Assembly: GCF_025642135.1 (NCBI RefSeq)
Contig: NZ_CP106793.1
Coordinates: forward strand, 7,408,001-7,472,000
Origin: Streptomyces cynarae
Lineage (GTDB): Bacteria; Actinomycetota; Actinomycetes; Streptomycetales; Streptomycetaceae
Reading direction: 5' to 3'
Length of the DNA stretch: 64,000 nt
The position numbers and the translations under genes are program-made. Each line of letters opens with the position of its first letter. Positions within the stretch are counted from its first letter, which is position 1. Positions 1 to 7,811 of this stretch are shown piece after piece. Below the pieces are notes generated by a model that did no database searches, was not told the DNA's origin, and saw only the letters and a list, made by a program, of their open reading frames with translations.

Positions 1-1463
1 ACGCGCGGCTGCGCCGTATGGTGCTCGGCCGAGCGCCCGCCCGCAGGGCGTGGTCGGAGTCCGAACAGCGTCAGTTCTCCTTGGACATCGAACGCAACAA
101 GATCCTGCTGTCCTCTCAGGAGTCCGTTCGTATCACCACGCCGGACGGCATCCCCGTCGAGATCGGCCAGGACGAGTTCTCCGCAGAGATCCAGGACCTG
201 ATCAACCGCGCGCTCGACCCTGTCGAGGAGTGTCTTGAGCAGGCCCGCATCGACCCGAGCGAGCTGAAGGCCGTCCTGATGATCGGCGGCAGCAGCCAGA
301 TCCCCGCCGTCCGCGACGCGGTGTCCGAAGCTCTGGACTGCGAGCTCGTGGGAGTCGATCTGTGCCATCCGATGACGGCGGTCGCCGAGGGCGCCGCGAT
401 CTGCGCCGCGGCCATGGATGGCGAGTTGGAGAGCATCATCCGCGTCGTCAACACGCACGCGCTGGGAACGGTCACCAAGGACCAGTACGGCAAGCGGGAG
501 TTCAGCGCGCTGATCGGCCGTAACCAGCGTCTGCCGCAGCAACGGGTCAAGTCCTACCGGCCCTCCAAGGACGGCGTGTCCAAGCTGATCGTGGAGGTGT
601 GGGAAGGGGACCCGGACCGGCCTGTCGACCACCCCGACAACGTCAAACTGACGGAGCTGGTGCTGTCCTACCCGCAACGGTCCCAGGCAGAGGACGGGGT
701 GTTCGACCTCGAGTACACGTACAGCAAGGAAGGGCTGCTGGCGGTCAAGGCCACGCTGCAGAAGACCGGGGAGGTCCTCCTCGACGGCGAGGTCAAGGTC
801 TTCGGCGACAGCACCGTGCCACCGGAGATCGAGAACGAGCTGAAGGAGTTGCTCGCCCTGCGCTCCACTCCCCACACCGCGCCCAGGCCGACGCATCCAC
901 AGCAGTCGCCCGCCGCGCCGCGCGACCGGCGATCCGCCGATTCTGGCGTGCCGGTGCCCGCACCGTCGCCCGCCTCCATGGCGAAGGCCACGTCCGGGCC
1001 CGAGCAACCCGCCGCACCCCTGATCGTCGATGGCTCGAACCTCGCCTGGAACGGCCGTCCGCCCCGCTCCGCAGGAGGGCGGCCGAGTTTCCAGGCACTC
1101 CAGGCGGCCATCAAGGCGCTCAGATTCAAGAATCCGGACCGGGACATCCACGTCGTCGTCGACGCAACCCTGCGGCATGACGTCGTCGAGGAGGAACGCC
1201 CCCTGGTGGAGGAGGCCATCGCCGCCGGTACGGTCGTCCAACCGCCGGCAGGTACCGAAGGCCGCGGAGATGCCCTGGTCATCAGCATTGCGGAAGAGGT
1301 GGGCGGAGTGATCGTCTCCAACGACAACTTCGCTCCCTTCCAGAAGGCCAATCCCTGGCTGCTCACTCCTGGCCGCGTCCTGGGTGCCACCCACTCCCAA
1401 GGCGTCTGGGTCTTCAACCGCAGGAAGCCCAACGCGGCGGCTCCGACCGCGCGTCGTCGGTGA
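1..1463 (+). CDS. Hsp70 (DnaK-like) C-terminal part fused to NYN/Zc3h12a-type RNase domain, 5' truncated
   Basis: The frame is open to the window edge, so the N-terminal ATPase lobe lies upstream; the ATG at 18 is internal. The first part resembles the second half of an Hsp70 nucleotide-binding domain: an IERNKILLSS helix, then the phosphate-2 motif LMIGGSSQIPAVRDAV (from about residue 86 counted from 18) and a beta-rich substrate-binding-like segment. After a Pro/Ala linker (about residues 285-330) comes LIVDGSNLAWNG (from residue 335), an acidic VVVDAT, GRGDALVISIAEE and IVSNDNF. These match the acidic catalytic positions of the NYN/PIN-like RNase fold of Zc3h12a (Regnase) type. The predicted product is a chaperone-coupled, metal-dependent RNase in the cytoplasm. 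The domain calls are by motif. The role is unknown; an RNA-targeting stress or defence role is inference. Confidence 0.8.
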   Translation, partial: ARLRRMVLGRAPARRAWSESEQRQFSLDIERNKILLSSQESVRITTPDGIPVEIGQDEFSAEIQDLINRALDPVEECLEQARIDPSELKAVLMIGGSSQIPAVRDAVSEALDCELVGVDLCHPMTAVAEGAAICAAAMDGELESIIRVVNTHALGTVTKDQYGKREFSALIGRNQRLPQQRVKSYRPSKDGVSKLIVEVWEGDPDRPVDHPDNVKLTELVLSYPQRSQAEDGVFDLEYTYSKEGLLAVKATLQKTGEVLLDGEVKVFGDSTVPPEIENELKELLALRSTPHTAPRPTHPQQSPAAPRDRRSADSGVPVPAPSPASMAKATSGPEQPAAPLIVDGSNLAWNGRPPRSAGGRPSFQALQAAIKALRFKNPDRDIHVVVDATLRHDVVEEERPLVEEAIAAGTVVQPPAGTEGRGDALVISIAEEVGGVIVSNDNFAPFQKANPWLLTPGRVLGATHSQGVWVFNRRKPNAAAPTARRR

Positions 1464-1507
1464 CGCGTACGGGTTCGGCGGGCTTGCCGCGCACAGCATG
1501 GGCGGTT

Positions 1508-1528
1508 CGCGCCCCTTGATGGGGCGCG
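1508..1528 (+). terminator. Stem-loop after the Hsp70-NYN gene
   Basis: CGCGCCCC, a 5-base loop, then GGGGCGCG form a perfect 8-bp stem 45 bases after the stop. There is no U-tract, as is usual for Streptomyces terminators. Confidence 0.5.
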
Positions 1529-1742
1529 GACAGGTCTGATGAGGAGCCCGCAACAAGGCGGTCGTTCCGGATGGGCGGCGGGCTGTAGCCGCGCCACCCG
1601 TCATGGTGCCTAATTGGCGCCCCGGACGCAGCGGCAGCCGGCCGGAGGTTAAGCAATCGTCTGCGGGTGGCCCTCGCGGCTGGCACCATGAACCGCGAGC
1701 TCTGTGCCCGGGCGGGGCGGCGACGGAGGCGAGGGGAGAACG

Positions 1743-2141
1743 GTGGAGGACTGGATCTACATCCTCAACCCGAACAAGGACACGCTGGACGGGGAGCCCT
1801 CCGATAAGGAGACGATGCGCCGCCTCGCCCATGAAGAACCTGACCTCGATCTCTGGCTCAGCCGGCGCAACCGCATGAGTCGGGGGGACCGCTTGTGGTT
1901 CTTCTTCAGCAACCCCGAGTCGGTGATCGCGGCGGTTGCAGAAATCGAAGGGGAGCCCTACGACGATCCCCACTTCTCCTACCGGGTCGACGTGACCTTG
2001 CTGCCGGAGGCGACCGACGCGCTGTACCGGAACCCGGTCGGGCGGGAGGACCTGGGGCTCGGCCAGGTGCGGTCGGTGCAGAAAGTGAAGCCGCAGGCGC
2101 TGCCGGTCCTGCTGGCGCGGGCTGGTCTGCGAGACGCTTGA
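1743..2141 (+). CDS. EVE/PUA-like domain small protein
   Basis: The product is about 132 aa. GTG 1743 is chosen because a GAGGGGA ribosome-binding site lies 6-10 bases upstream; the frame is open a little further to GTG 1704. The protein starts VEDWIYILNP, has a GDRLWFFFSNP strand at about residues 47-57 and a charged beta-rich remainder. Overall it looks like the small EVE/PUA-fold proteins that bind modified bases in nucleic acid. I recognise the pattern (an early W-I-Y strand, then GDRLWFF) but no catalytic residues. It follows the Hsp70-NYN gene on the same strand after about 280 bases with a terminator between, so co-transcription is uncertain. Family assignment is tentative. Confidence 0.5.
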   Translation: MEDWIYILNPNKDTLDGEPSDKETMRRLAHEEPDLDLWLSRRNRMSRGDRLWFFFSNPESVIAAVAEIEGEPYDDPHFSYRVDVTLLPEATDALYRNPVGREDLGLGQVRSVQKVKPQALPVLLARAGLRDA

Positions 2142-2199
2142 GGTGCGCGGCGTCTGCCGCAGGCCGGCGCAGCGATCGACGGCGAAGGGTGCGCCGACT

Positions 2200-2238
2200 C
2201 CCGATGCCCGCGGAGCAGTGGTACCGCAGGGCATCGGG
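2200..2238. terminator. Bidirectional stem-loop between convergent genes
   Basis: CCCGATGCCC (2200-2209) pairs perfectly with GGGCATCGGG (2229-2238). The 19-base interior can extend the stem with GCGG/CCGC after one bulge. It sits between the convergent EVE-like and phospholipase-D-like genes and could serve both. Confidence 0.6.
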
Positions 2239-2258
2239 TTCGGATCACCGGATCCGGG

Positions 2259-3251
2259 TCATGCGGGAGTGCCGCCCGAGTAGTCGCTGTCGAAGGTGGT
2301 CTCAATGGTGGTGGCGACGGGCTGCGCCACCCCGGTACCCGTGAGGATGAGGCCCAGCTCGCGGTTGTTGTCCAGCGAGTTGCTGCTGATGTTCACGGAA
2401 CCCGCCTCCACCTTCTGGGTGGACAGACCGTAGTCGGCGACCATCGCCTTGGCGTGAATGTAGAAGCCGTTCGGGTCGGAGTAGCCGACGACGGTGCCGC
2501 CCGCCGCCTTGATCGCGGAAACCTGGCTGGAGTAACTGGACGGGCTCTCCAGGACCACCCGCACGGCCACACCCGCCTTCGCCCGCGCCACGATGGCGTT
2601 GACCACTGTGCTGTCGCTGAGTTCCAGCTCTTCGACGTCGAGTTTCGCGGTGGCGCCGTTGATGACGGACAGCAGGCGGTTGCGGGAGTCGGTGGGGGAC
2701 CAGAGGAGGTGGTCGCCGTCGGTCGGGGTGATCGATGTGCCGGTGTAGTCGGCGTTGAAGACCTTCTCGGCCGAGGCGACATCGCGGCTGTCGTCGTCGA
2801 ACACGCCGTAGTCACGGCTGGTCGTGTAGTACTGGGAGGTGAGGTTGCCGGTCAGGATCAGCGACTTGACGTCGTCCACCGTGATGGTCTTCTGGTGGGT
2901 GTAGACGAAGGTGGACGGTGACCACGCCACCCCCACGCCCGCGCTCTTCAGGGCGTTGTACGCCGAGCTGTTCGCGCTCTGGTGCTGGCGGTCCAGGATG
3001 ACCCGCACGGTGACGCCCTTGTTCTCCAGGGCTATGAGGTCGTTGACCGCCGTGGTGTCCTCCAGCTCGTACATGGTCATGTCGAGGGAGGTGGTGGCCG
3101 AGTTGATGAAGTCGTAGATGGTGGGTTGGCTGCCGCTCTGCGAGAACGCGAACGCGGAGTAGCTCGCGGCGTTCGCGGGGAGGGCGGTGGCGAGCACGGC
3201 GGCGCCGGCCGCCAAGGCGACACCTGCACGGCGGAGGACCTTCCACAGCAT
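2259..3251 (-). CDS. Secreted phospholipase D-fold protein (two HKD motifs)
   Basis: The product is 330 aa. The start at 3251 (MLWKVLRR) has GGAG upstream and opens a signal peptide with likely cleavage after PANA (about residue 28). Two HxKxxxxD motifs are visible: HQKTITVD at H119 and HAKAMVAD in the C-terminal half, each in a typical PLD lobe. The pair forms the active site of phospholipase D, nuclease and cardiolipin-synthase-fold enzymes. The protein is exported; the substrate cannot be told from sequence. It differs from the large Streptomyces PLD enzymes in its short, repeat-like two-lobe architecture. It is transcribed alone, convergent with the EVE-like gene. Confidence 0.85.
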   Translation of the reverse strand: MLWKVLRRAGVALAAGAAVLATALPANAASYSAFAFSQSGSQPTIYDFINSATTSLDMTMYELEDTTAVNDLIALENKGVTVRVILDRQHQSANSSAYNALKSAGVGVAWSPSTFVYTHQKTITVDDVKSLILTGNLTSQYYTTSRDYGVFDDDSRDVASAEKVFNADYTGTSITPTDGDHLLWSPTDSRNRLLSVINGATAKLDVEELELSDSTVVNAIVARAKAGVAVRVVLESPSSYSSQVSAIKAAGGTVVGYSDPNGFYIHAKAMVADYGLSTQKVEAGSVNISSNSLDNNRELGLILTGTGVAQPVATTIETTFDSDYSGGTPA

Positions 3252-3543
3252 GCTTGACTCCTGGTCGAGTTGACGTTCGGAGCGGGGGGCGCGTGCATGA
3301 CACCACGCGCGTAGAAAGCTGAGGAAGGGCAGCGCGGTGAACTTGGTGTGACCGGCGGGCCGTGCGCGCGGACAAAGAGGACCCCGCGCAGGTGGAAGGC
3401 GGTGCGAGCAATCCCCTCGAAAGCGCAAAGGTTTCGTATGCCACGGGCCTGGACGTCGCCGACCTCCTCACCGGAGGCCCGGGGCGGACTCGCCCTGTCT
3501 TACTGGCGGCAACGCGCGGGACGACGTGGCCCGCCGGTAATGA

Positions 3544-3740
3544 TCCGCGCACGTCTGGGAGGACTGTGCCGCCGGTGAACCGGACGGTGACTTCCTCGCC
3601 TGCGCGACCGGCGCGCCGCTGGGTGCCGTCCACGGCATCGAGGCACTGCCCGTGGAGCTGGTGAGTCGTCACGAACTGGCTTGGTTGCTCGGTGCCTTGG
3701 CCCGTGACCTGCTGCTCGAGCTCGTGGACTCACCCAGCGG
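3544..3740 (+). pseudogene. Remnant of ADP-ribosylglycohydrolase C-terminus
   Basis: This frame is open from 3544 after an in-frame stop. It encodes GAPLGAVHGIEALPVELVSR and a following amphipathic stretch, which resembles the C-terminal signature of ADP-ribosylglycohydrolases (usually GNLLGAxHGxxALPxxW). No start codon and no N-terminal metal-site motifs are found in frame upstream, and the downstream sequence turns into non-protein-like Arg/Pro/Gly text. I read it as a decayed 3' fragment. The remainder of the non-coding stretch 3252-3925 shows nothing else I can name. Confidence 0.45.
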
Positions 3741-3925
3741 CAGGGAGTGCGTCCCCGGCGGGACCCGCACCGGTCGGACGGCTATCCCGGCTGGTGGCTC
3801 TCAACTCCTGACAGGTCGGCTCCGACTCGCGTGTGCCGAGGCCGAGTCCGGCCTACACGTGGCATCCTGGCGCGGGTGGGGTCGGGCGAGTCGCTGCGCG
3901 GCTGAATCGGTCCGCCCCGTGACCA

Positions 3926-5068
3926 CTACGTCCCCCAGATCCCCCGATAAGCCTCCCGATACCCCACCGGATCCCAAGACGTCGCCCCTCCCGTGTTCCC
4001 GGCGGTGGCCACGTGCACCGGAGACACGTACCCGCTCGCAGGCCTCCCCGCGAACGCGCGGTTGAACTCGTCCACGATCTGCCAGCCCTGTTGTGTGAGC
4101 GGTTCCGGGACCGTCGCCGCCTGGTAGCCACCGCTGTTGATGCGCTGGAACGCGGACGGATCCCCGTCTCCGGCGCCGATGTTGAAGGGGGGACCCGAGC
4201 CCTTCCTTCCCGCGGCGCGCAGGGCCGGGGCGGCGTCGGCGAAGTAGAGGTCGTTGATGGCCGCCGAGTAGGTCCAGCGGTCGCCCAGGCGGGAGGTCAG
4301 CGAAGAGACCTCCTGGGGGACGCGGCTGCTCGCGTCCGGGAGCGGGATGTTCTCGTGGGACAGGAGCCGCACGCCGCCGCACGTGGCCAGTTCCTCTCTG
4401 ATCGATTCCGCCTTGTGCTTCGCGAACGGGAGCGAGTCGTCGGTGAACAGGACGGCGCCCGCCCGGCCGCCGGAATGCGCGATGATCCAGTCGGCCGTGA
4501 TCCTCGCGACGTCCTCCACGTGCGTGGTGATGTTCGTGAACAGCTTGGGGTTCTCGCTGGGGCCGGGCTGGTCGACCGCGTGCCAGCCGATCAGCGGGAT
4601 CCCCTCCGCGTCAGCCCTCGACACCTGCTGCGCAGTGGCCTTCGGGTCGAAGCCGCCCAGCACGATGCCCGACGGCTTGAGCGCGATCGCCTGGTTGAGC
4701 GCCGCCTGGATGCCGGCCGGTGTGCCGCCCCCGTCGATCACCTCGAACTTCCACCCGATGGCCTTCGCGGCCTCCCGCGCGCCGTTCGCCGTGCCGGCGA
4801 CACCTGGGTTGGTCATCGTCTGCGCGACATAGATGACGGTCCGGCCGCGTGCCGCTTTCGGGCCCGTCGTGGGACCGTTCCAGGTGGTGTGGGGCTGCTC
4901 CGCCTGGCGTACGGCCGACTGCGCCCGGGCGAAGGCGGCCGGGCAGCCGGACGTCGAGGGCTCGGCGGAGGTCCCGGTGCCCGGCCGCGAGCCGTGTTCG
5001 CAGCCGACGGCGAGGACGACGACGGCCAGGGCGGCGGTCCCGGCGGCGGTTGCGCGGTTCACGTGCAC
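3926..5068 (-). CDS. Sugar ABC transporter substrate-binding lipoprotein (RbsB-like)
   Basis: The product is 380 aa. The N-terminus has a basic start, a hydrophobic run and a lipobox LAVGC with Cys23, so it is a lipoprotein anchored outside the membrane. The body is a periplasmic-binding-protein fold of the ribose/galactose class: VIYVAQTMTNPGVAGTANG at the start, IVLGGFDP in the first lobe, and DDS..AKHKAESI and AINDLYFADAAPALR in the second. It is the last gene of the ATPase-permease-binding protein set, 52 bases after the permease. The substrate is probably a sugar or polyol, given the upstream dehydrogenase/isomerase pair, but it is not determined. Confidence 0.85.
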   Translation of the reverse strand: MHVNRATAAGTAALAVVVLAVGCEHGSRPGTGTSAEPSTSGCPAAFARAQSAVRQAEQPHTTWNGPTTGPKAARGRTVIYVAQTMTNPGVAGTANGAREAAKAIGWKFEVIDGGGTPAGIQAALNQAIALKPSGIVLGGFDPKATAQQVSRADAEGIPLIGWHAVDQPGPSENPKLFTNITTHVEDVARITADWIIAHSGGRAGAVLFTDDSLPFAKHKAESIREELATCGGVRLLSHENIPLPDASSRVPQEVSSLTSRLGDRWTYSAAINDLYFADAAPALRAAGRKGSGPPFNIGAGDGDPSAFQRINSGGYQAATVPEPLTQQGWQIVDEFNRAFAGRPASGYVSPVHVATAGNTGGATSWDPVGYREAYRGIWGT

Positions 5069-5120
5069 AGTTTCCCGCTTTCGGGCACGTCACGGGGGTC
5101 GCGGATGACCTGCGTCCACC

Positions 5121-6200
5121 TCAGGGGTTCCGCGGAGGGCCTTCGCCGGTCGTCGGCGCGGGGCGGCCGTCCGTCGTGGCGGCGCGGAGGCGGCGGCGCG
5201 CCGCGTAGCCCGCGAGACCGACCGCCAGCAGCAGGGTGCCGCCGTCGAACAACGGCGTGACCCAGAAGTCCGCGCCGAGCTGCTGGATGCCGGCCAGGCC
5301 GATCGCCAGCACTGCGACGGCGACGAGGGTTCCCGCGGCGTTGGCACGGCCCGGCCTGATGGCGGTCGAGCCGAGGAGCGCGCCGACGAAGGCCGGGAGC
5401 AGGTAGTCCATGCCCACGCTCGGGTTGCCCAGCTCTTGCTGCGCCGCCAGGAGGACCCCGGCGAAGCCTACGACCAGGCCGGAGGCGGTGAAGGCGTAGA
5501 CGCCGTAGCGGCGGGTGGGGATGCCGACCAGGTCGGCGGCGCGCGGGTTGGAGCCGATGACGTAGAGGTACCGGCCGAGCGGCAGTCGCTCCAGCAGCAG
5601 CCAGAGCAGAACGGCCAGTGCCAGGACGTAGAAGGCGGGGAGGGGCAGGCCGAGGAACGTGGCGTCGTAGAGGTCGGTGAACGCGGGCGGCAGGCCCCCC
5701 GGGCCGGGGACGATCCGGGCGCCGCCGGTGATCCAGCCGGTGATCCCGTACATCACCGTGCCCGTGCCGAGGGTGGCGATGAAGGAGTTGATCCGGGCGA
5801 ACTCGACCAGCAGGCCGTTGCAGACGCCGACGAGCCCGCCGCCGGCGACGACGGCCAGGCAGGCCGCCGGCCAGGGCCAGCCGCCGGCCACCATCAGGTG
5901 CAGGACCATCACGTGGGCGAGACCGAGGCCGTACCCGATGGACAGGTCGAACCGGCCGGTGGCGATGGGGACCGTCGCACCGAGCGCGAGGATCGCCGGC
6001 ACCGACTGGTTGAAGAGGATCGAGGAGACGTTGTCCAGCGTCGGGAACGTGCCCGGCAGGGCGAGGGAGAAGACGAGGAACAGCAGGGCGGTCAGGAACA
6101 GCAGGCCGTACGCGCCGATGACGTGGCCCCGCGCACGGACCGGCCGCCACCGGGGCGGGCGGGAGGGCTCGTGCGGGGACCGCGGGGCGGCGCCGGTCAT
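5121..6200 (-). CDS. Sugar ABC transporter permease (RbsC-like, BPD_transp_2 family)
   Basis: The product is 359 aa. The ATG at 6200 overlaps the TGA of the ATPase gene (ATGA), indicating translational coupling. About eight to ten hydrophobic segments are present, with the family's conserved motifs ATVPIATGRFDLSIGYGLGL, ARINSFIATLGTG and GSNPRAADLVGIPTRR. It is the membrane channel partner of the ATPase at 6197-7810 and the binding protein at 3926-5068. Upstream in-frame sequence to 6362 is open but overlaps the ATPase and is not protein-like. Confidence 0.88.
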   Translation of the reverse strand: MTGAAPRSPHEPSRPPRWRPVRARGHVIGAYGLLFLTALLFLVFSLALPGTFPTLDNVSSILFNQSVPAILALGATVPIATGRFDLSIGYGLGLAHVMVLHLMVAGGWPWPAACLAVVAGGGLVGVCNGLLVEFARINSFIATLGTGTVMYGITGWITGGARIVPGPGGLPPAFTDLYDATFLGLPLPAFYVLALAVLLWLLLERLPLGRYLYVIGSNPRAADLVGIPTRRYGVYAFTASGLVVGFAGVLLAAQQELGNPSVGMDYLLPAFVGALLGSTAIRPGRANAAGTLVAVAVLAIGLAGIQQLGADFWVTPLFDGGTLLLAVGLAGYAARRRLRAATTDGRPAPTTGEGPPRNP

Positions 6201-7810
6201 CGCTCCGTCGCCGTCCCGGTGATGCCCGGCACGGCCGACGCCGTGCGGGTCAGTTCCGGGACGGTGAGGGCCGCGCCGGTCAGCTCGGCCGCCACGGTCC
6301 CGCCGACGAACACCAGAGCGCGATGGCACACGTCGGCGACCTCCTCGAAGTCCGTGGAGCACAGCAGTACCGCCGCCCCGGCGGCCGGCGCCTCATCGAG
6401 CAGGCGGTGGATCGCCGCCTTGGCGCCGACGTCGATCCCGGCGGTCGGCTCCTCGAGGATCAGCAGCCGCCGGCCGAGCCCGAGCCACCGGCCCACCATG
6501 ACCCTCTGCTGGTTGCCTCCGGACAGGGTGTCGATACGGGCCTCGGTGTCGAGGGGCCGCACCCCGTACCGGTCGAGCAGGGACAGAGCCGTGGCGCGCT
6601 CGCGTCGCGGGACGATCCAGCGGGGCGCGCGCGGGCCTTGCGCCCGGGGGTTGGCCAGGAGGTTCTCGCGGACGGTGAGGTCGTGCAGGCAGCCCTCCTC
6701 CTGCCGGTCGTCGGTCACGAAACCGACTCCGGCGCGGACGGCGGCGGCCACCGTCCGCGGGTGGTAGGGGCGGCCGTCCAGCAGGATCCGTCCACTGGTG
6801 ATCGTCCCCGAGCCGGCGAGCGCGCGCCCCAGAGCCATGTGACCGGCACCGGTGAGCCCGACCATGCCCAGCAGCTCACCGGACCGCAGTTGCAGGCTGA
6901 CCGGCCCCGCGGTCTCGGTGCGGACGTCCTCCAGGCGGAGTACGACCGGTCCGTGGGCGGGGGCCGTCGTGGGCCGGGGGCCGACCGGTCCGTGGGCGGG
7001 AGCCGTCGTGGGCGGGTGGACGACTGGTCCGTGGGCGGGAGCCGTCGTGGGCCCGTCGGGCACCGCCGGACCGTGGCCGACGATGTCCTGCACCAGCCGG
7101 GCCGGGGGATGGTCCGCGAGGCGGCCCCGGCTGACGACGCGGCCGTCGCGGAGTACGGCGAAGCGGTCGGCGACCCGGTACACCTCGTCGAGCCGGTGGC
7201 TGACGTACACGATGCCGTGGCCGCGGTCGCGCAGGGCGTGCAGTACGTCGAACAGGCGCGCGCAGTCGGTCGCGGGCAGGCTCGCCGTGGGCTCGTCGAG
7301 CACGATCAGCGGGGCTCGGGTGGCCAGCGCGCGGGCGATCGCGACCAGTGAACGTTCGGCCCGGCCGAGGTCGGCCACTCGGGTGTCCGGGTCCAGGTGG
7401 CCGGCGAGGATCTCCAGGGCCTCCAGGCAGCGCTCCCGCGCCCGCCGCCACGAAATCATCCCGAGGCGCCGGGGATACCCGGTGCCCAGCGCGATGTTCT
7501 CCGCGACCGTCATCCACCCGACGAGCCCGAGATCCTGGTGGAGGAAGGACATGGCACGCGCGGCGGCCTGCGTGCCGAGCGGGTGTCCGCCCACCGTCAC
7601 CTCTCCCTCGTCGGCGCGGTGGATCTGGGCGAGCACCTTGATGAGGGTGGACTTGCCGGCTCCGTTGGGACCCAGCAGCGCGAGGACGCTTCCCCGTTGG
7701 ACGTCGAGGTCGACCGAGTCCAGCGCGAGCGTGCCGCCGAACCGCTTGCCGAGCCCCCGGATGCGCAGAAGGGGCTCCGCACCGCTGTCGTTCGCGGCGA
7801 AGGCCGGGAC
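6197..7810 (-). CDS. Sugar ABC transporter ATPase with two ABC domains (RbsA-like); start unresolved
   Basis: Domain 1 has Walker A GPNGAGKS encoded just upstream of 7640, a degenerate signature DLGRAERSLVAIARAL and Walker B LIVLDEPTASL. Domain 2 has the degenerate Walker A GLTGAGHMALG, signature LSGGNQQRVMVGRWL and Walker B LLILEEPTAGIDVG, as in RbsA/MglA. The frame upstream of Walker A contains no ATG, GTG or TTG; the first such codon (GTG 7636) lies after Walker A and cannot be the start. An ATG at 7815 overlapping the phosphatase stop (ATGA) is one base out of frame. Either a CTG is used or a single base is missing between 7808 and 7815. The linker between domains carries a 39-bp repeat. 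The coordinate 7810 marks the conserved coding limit, not a proven start. Confidence 0.8.
   Translation of the reverse strand, partial: VPAFAANDSGAEPLLRIRGLGKRFGGTLALDSVDLDVQRGSVLALLGPNGAGKSTLIKVLAQIHRADEGEVTVGGHPLGTQAAARAMSFLHQDLGLVGWMTVAENIALGTGYPRRLGMISWRRARERCLEALEILAGHLDPDTRVADLGRAERSLVAIARALATRAPLIVLDEPTASLPATDCARLFDVLHALRDRGHGIVYVSHRLDEVYRVADRFAVLRDGRVVSRGRLADHPPARLVQDIVGHGPAVPDGPTTAPAHGPVVHPPTTAPAHGPVGPRPTTAPAHGPVVLRLEDVRTETAGPVSLQLRSGELLGMVGLTGAGHMALGRALAGSGTITSGRILLDGRPYHPRTVAAAVRAGVGFVTDDRQEEGCLHDLTVRENLLANPRAQGPRAPRWIVPRRERATALSLLDRYGVRPLDTEARIDTLSGGNQQRVMVGRWLGLGRRLLILEEPTAGIDVGAKAAIHRLLDEAPAAGAAVLLCSTDFEEVADVCHRALVFVGGTVAAELTGAALTVPELTRTASAVPGITGTATER
6948..7052. repeat. Three direct repeats, 39-bp period, inside the ATPase linker
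   Basis: A 27-bp core beginning GGTCCGTGGGCGGG recurs at 6948, 6987 and 7026 with exactly 39-bp spacing and one substitution. On the coding strand it yields TTAPAHGPV three times in the linker between the two ABC domains. The period is a multiple of three, so copy-number change keeps the frame. Confidence 0.85.
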
Positions 7811-7811
7811 G

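Noticed and set aside
3362..3664. Possible 100-codon gene in the PLD/ABC intergenic region
   Set aside because: No ribosome-binding site, no domain and protein-unlike composition; the only coding-like signal is the ADPRGH remnant in another frame.
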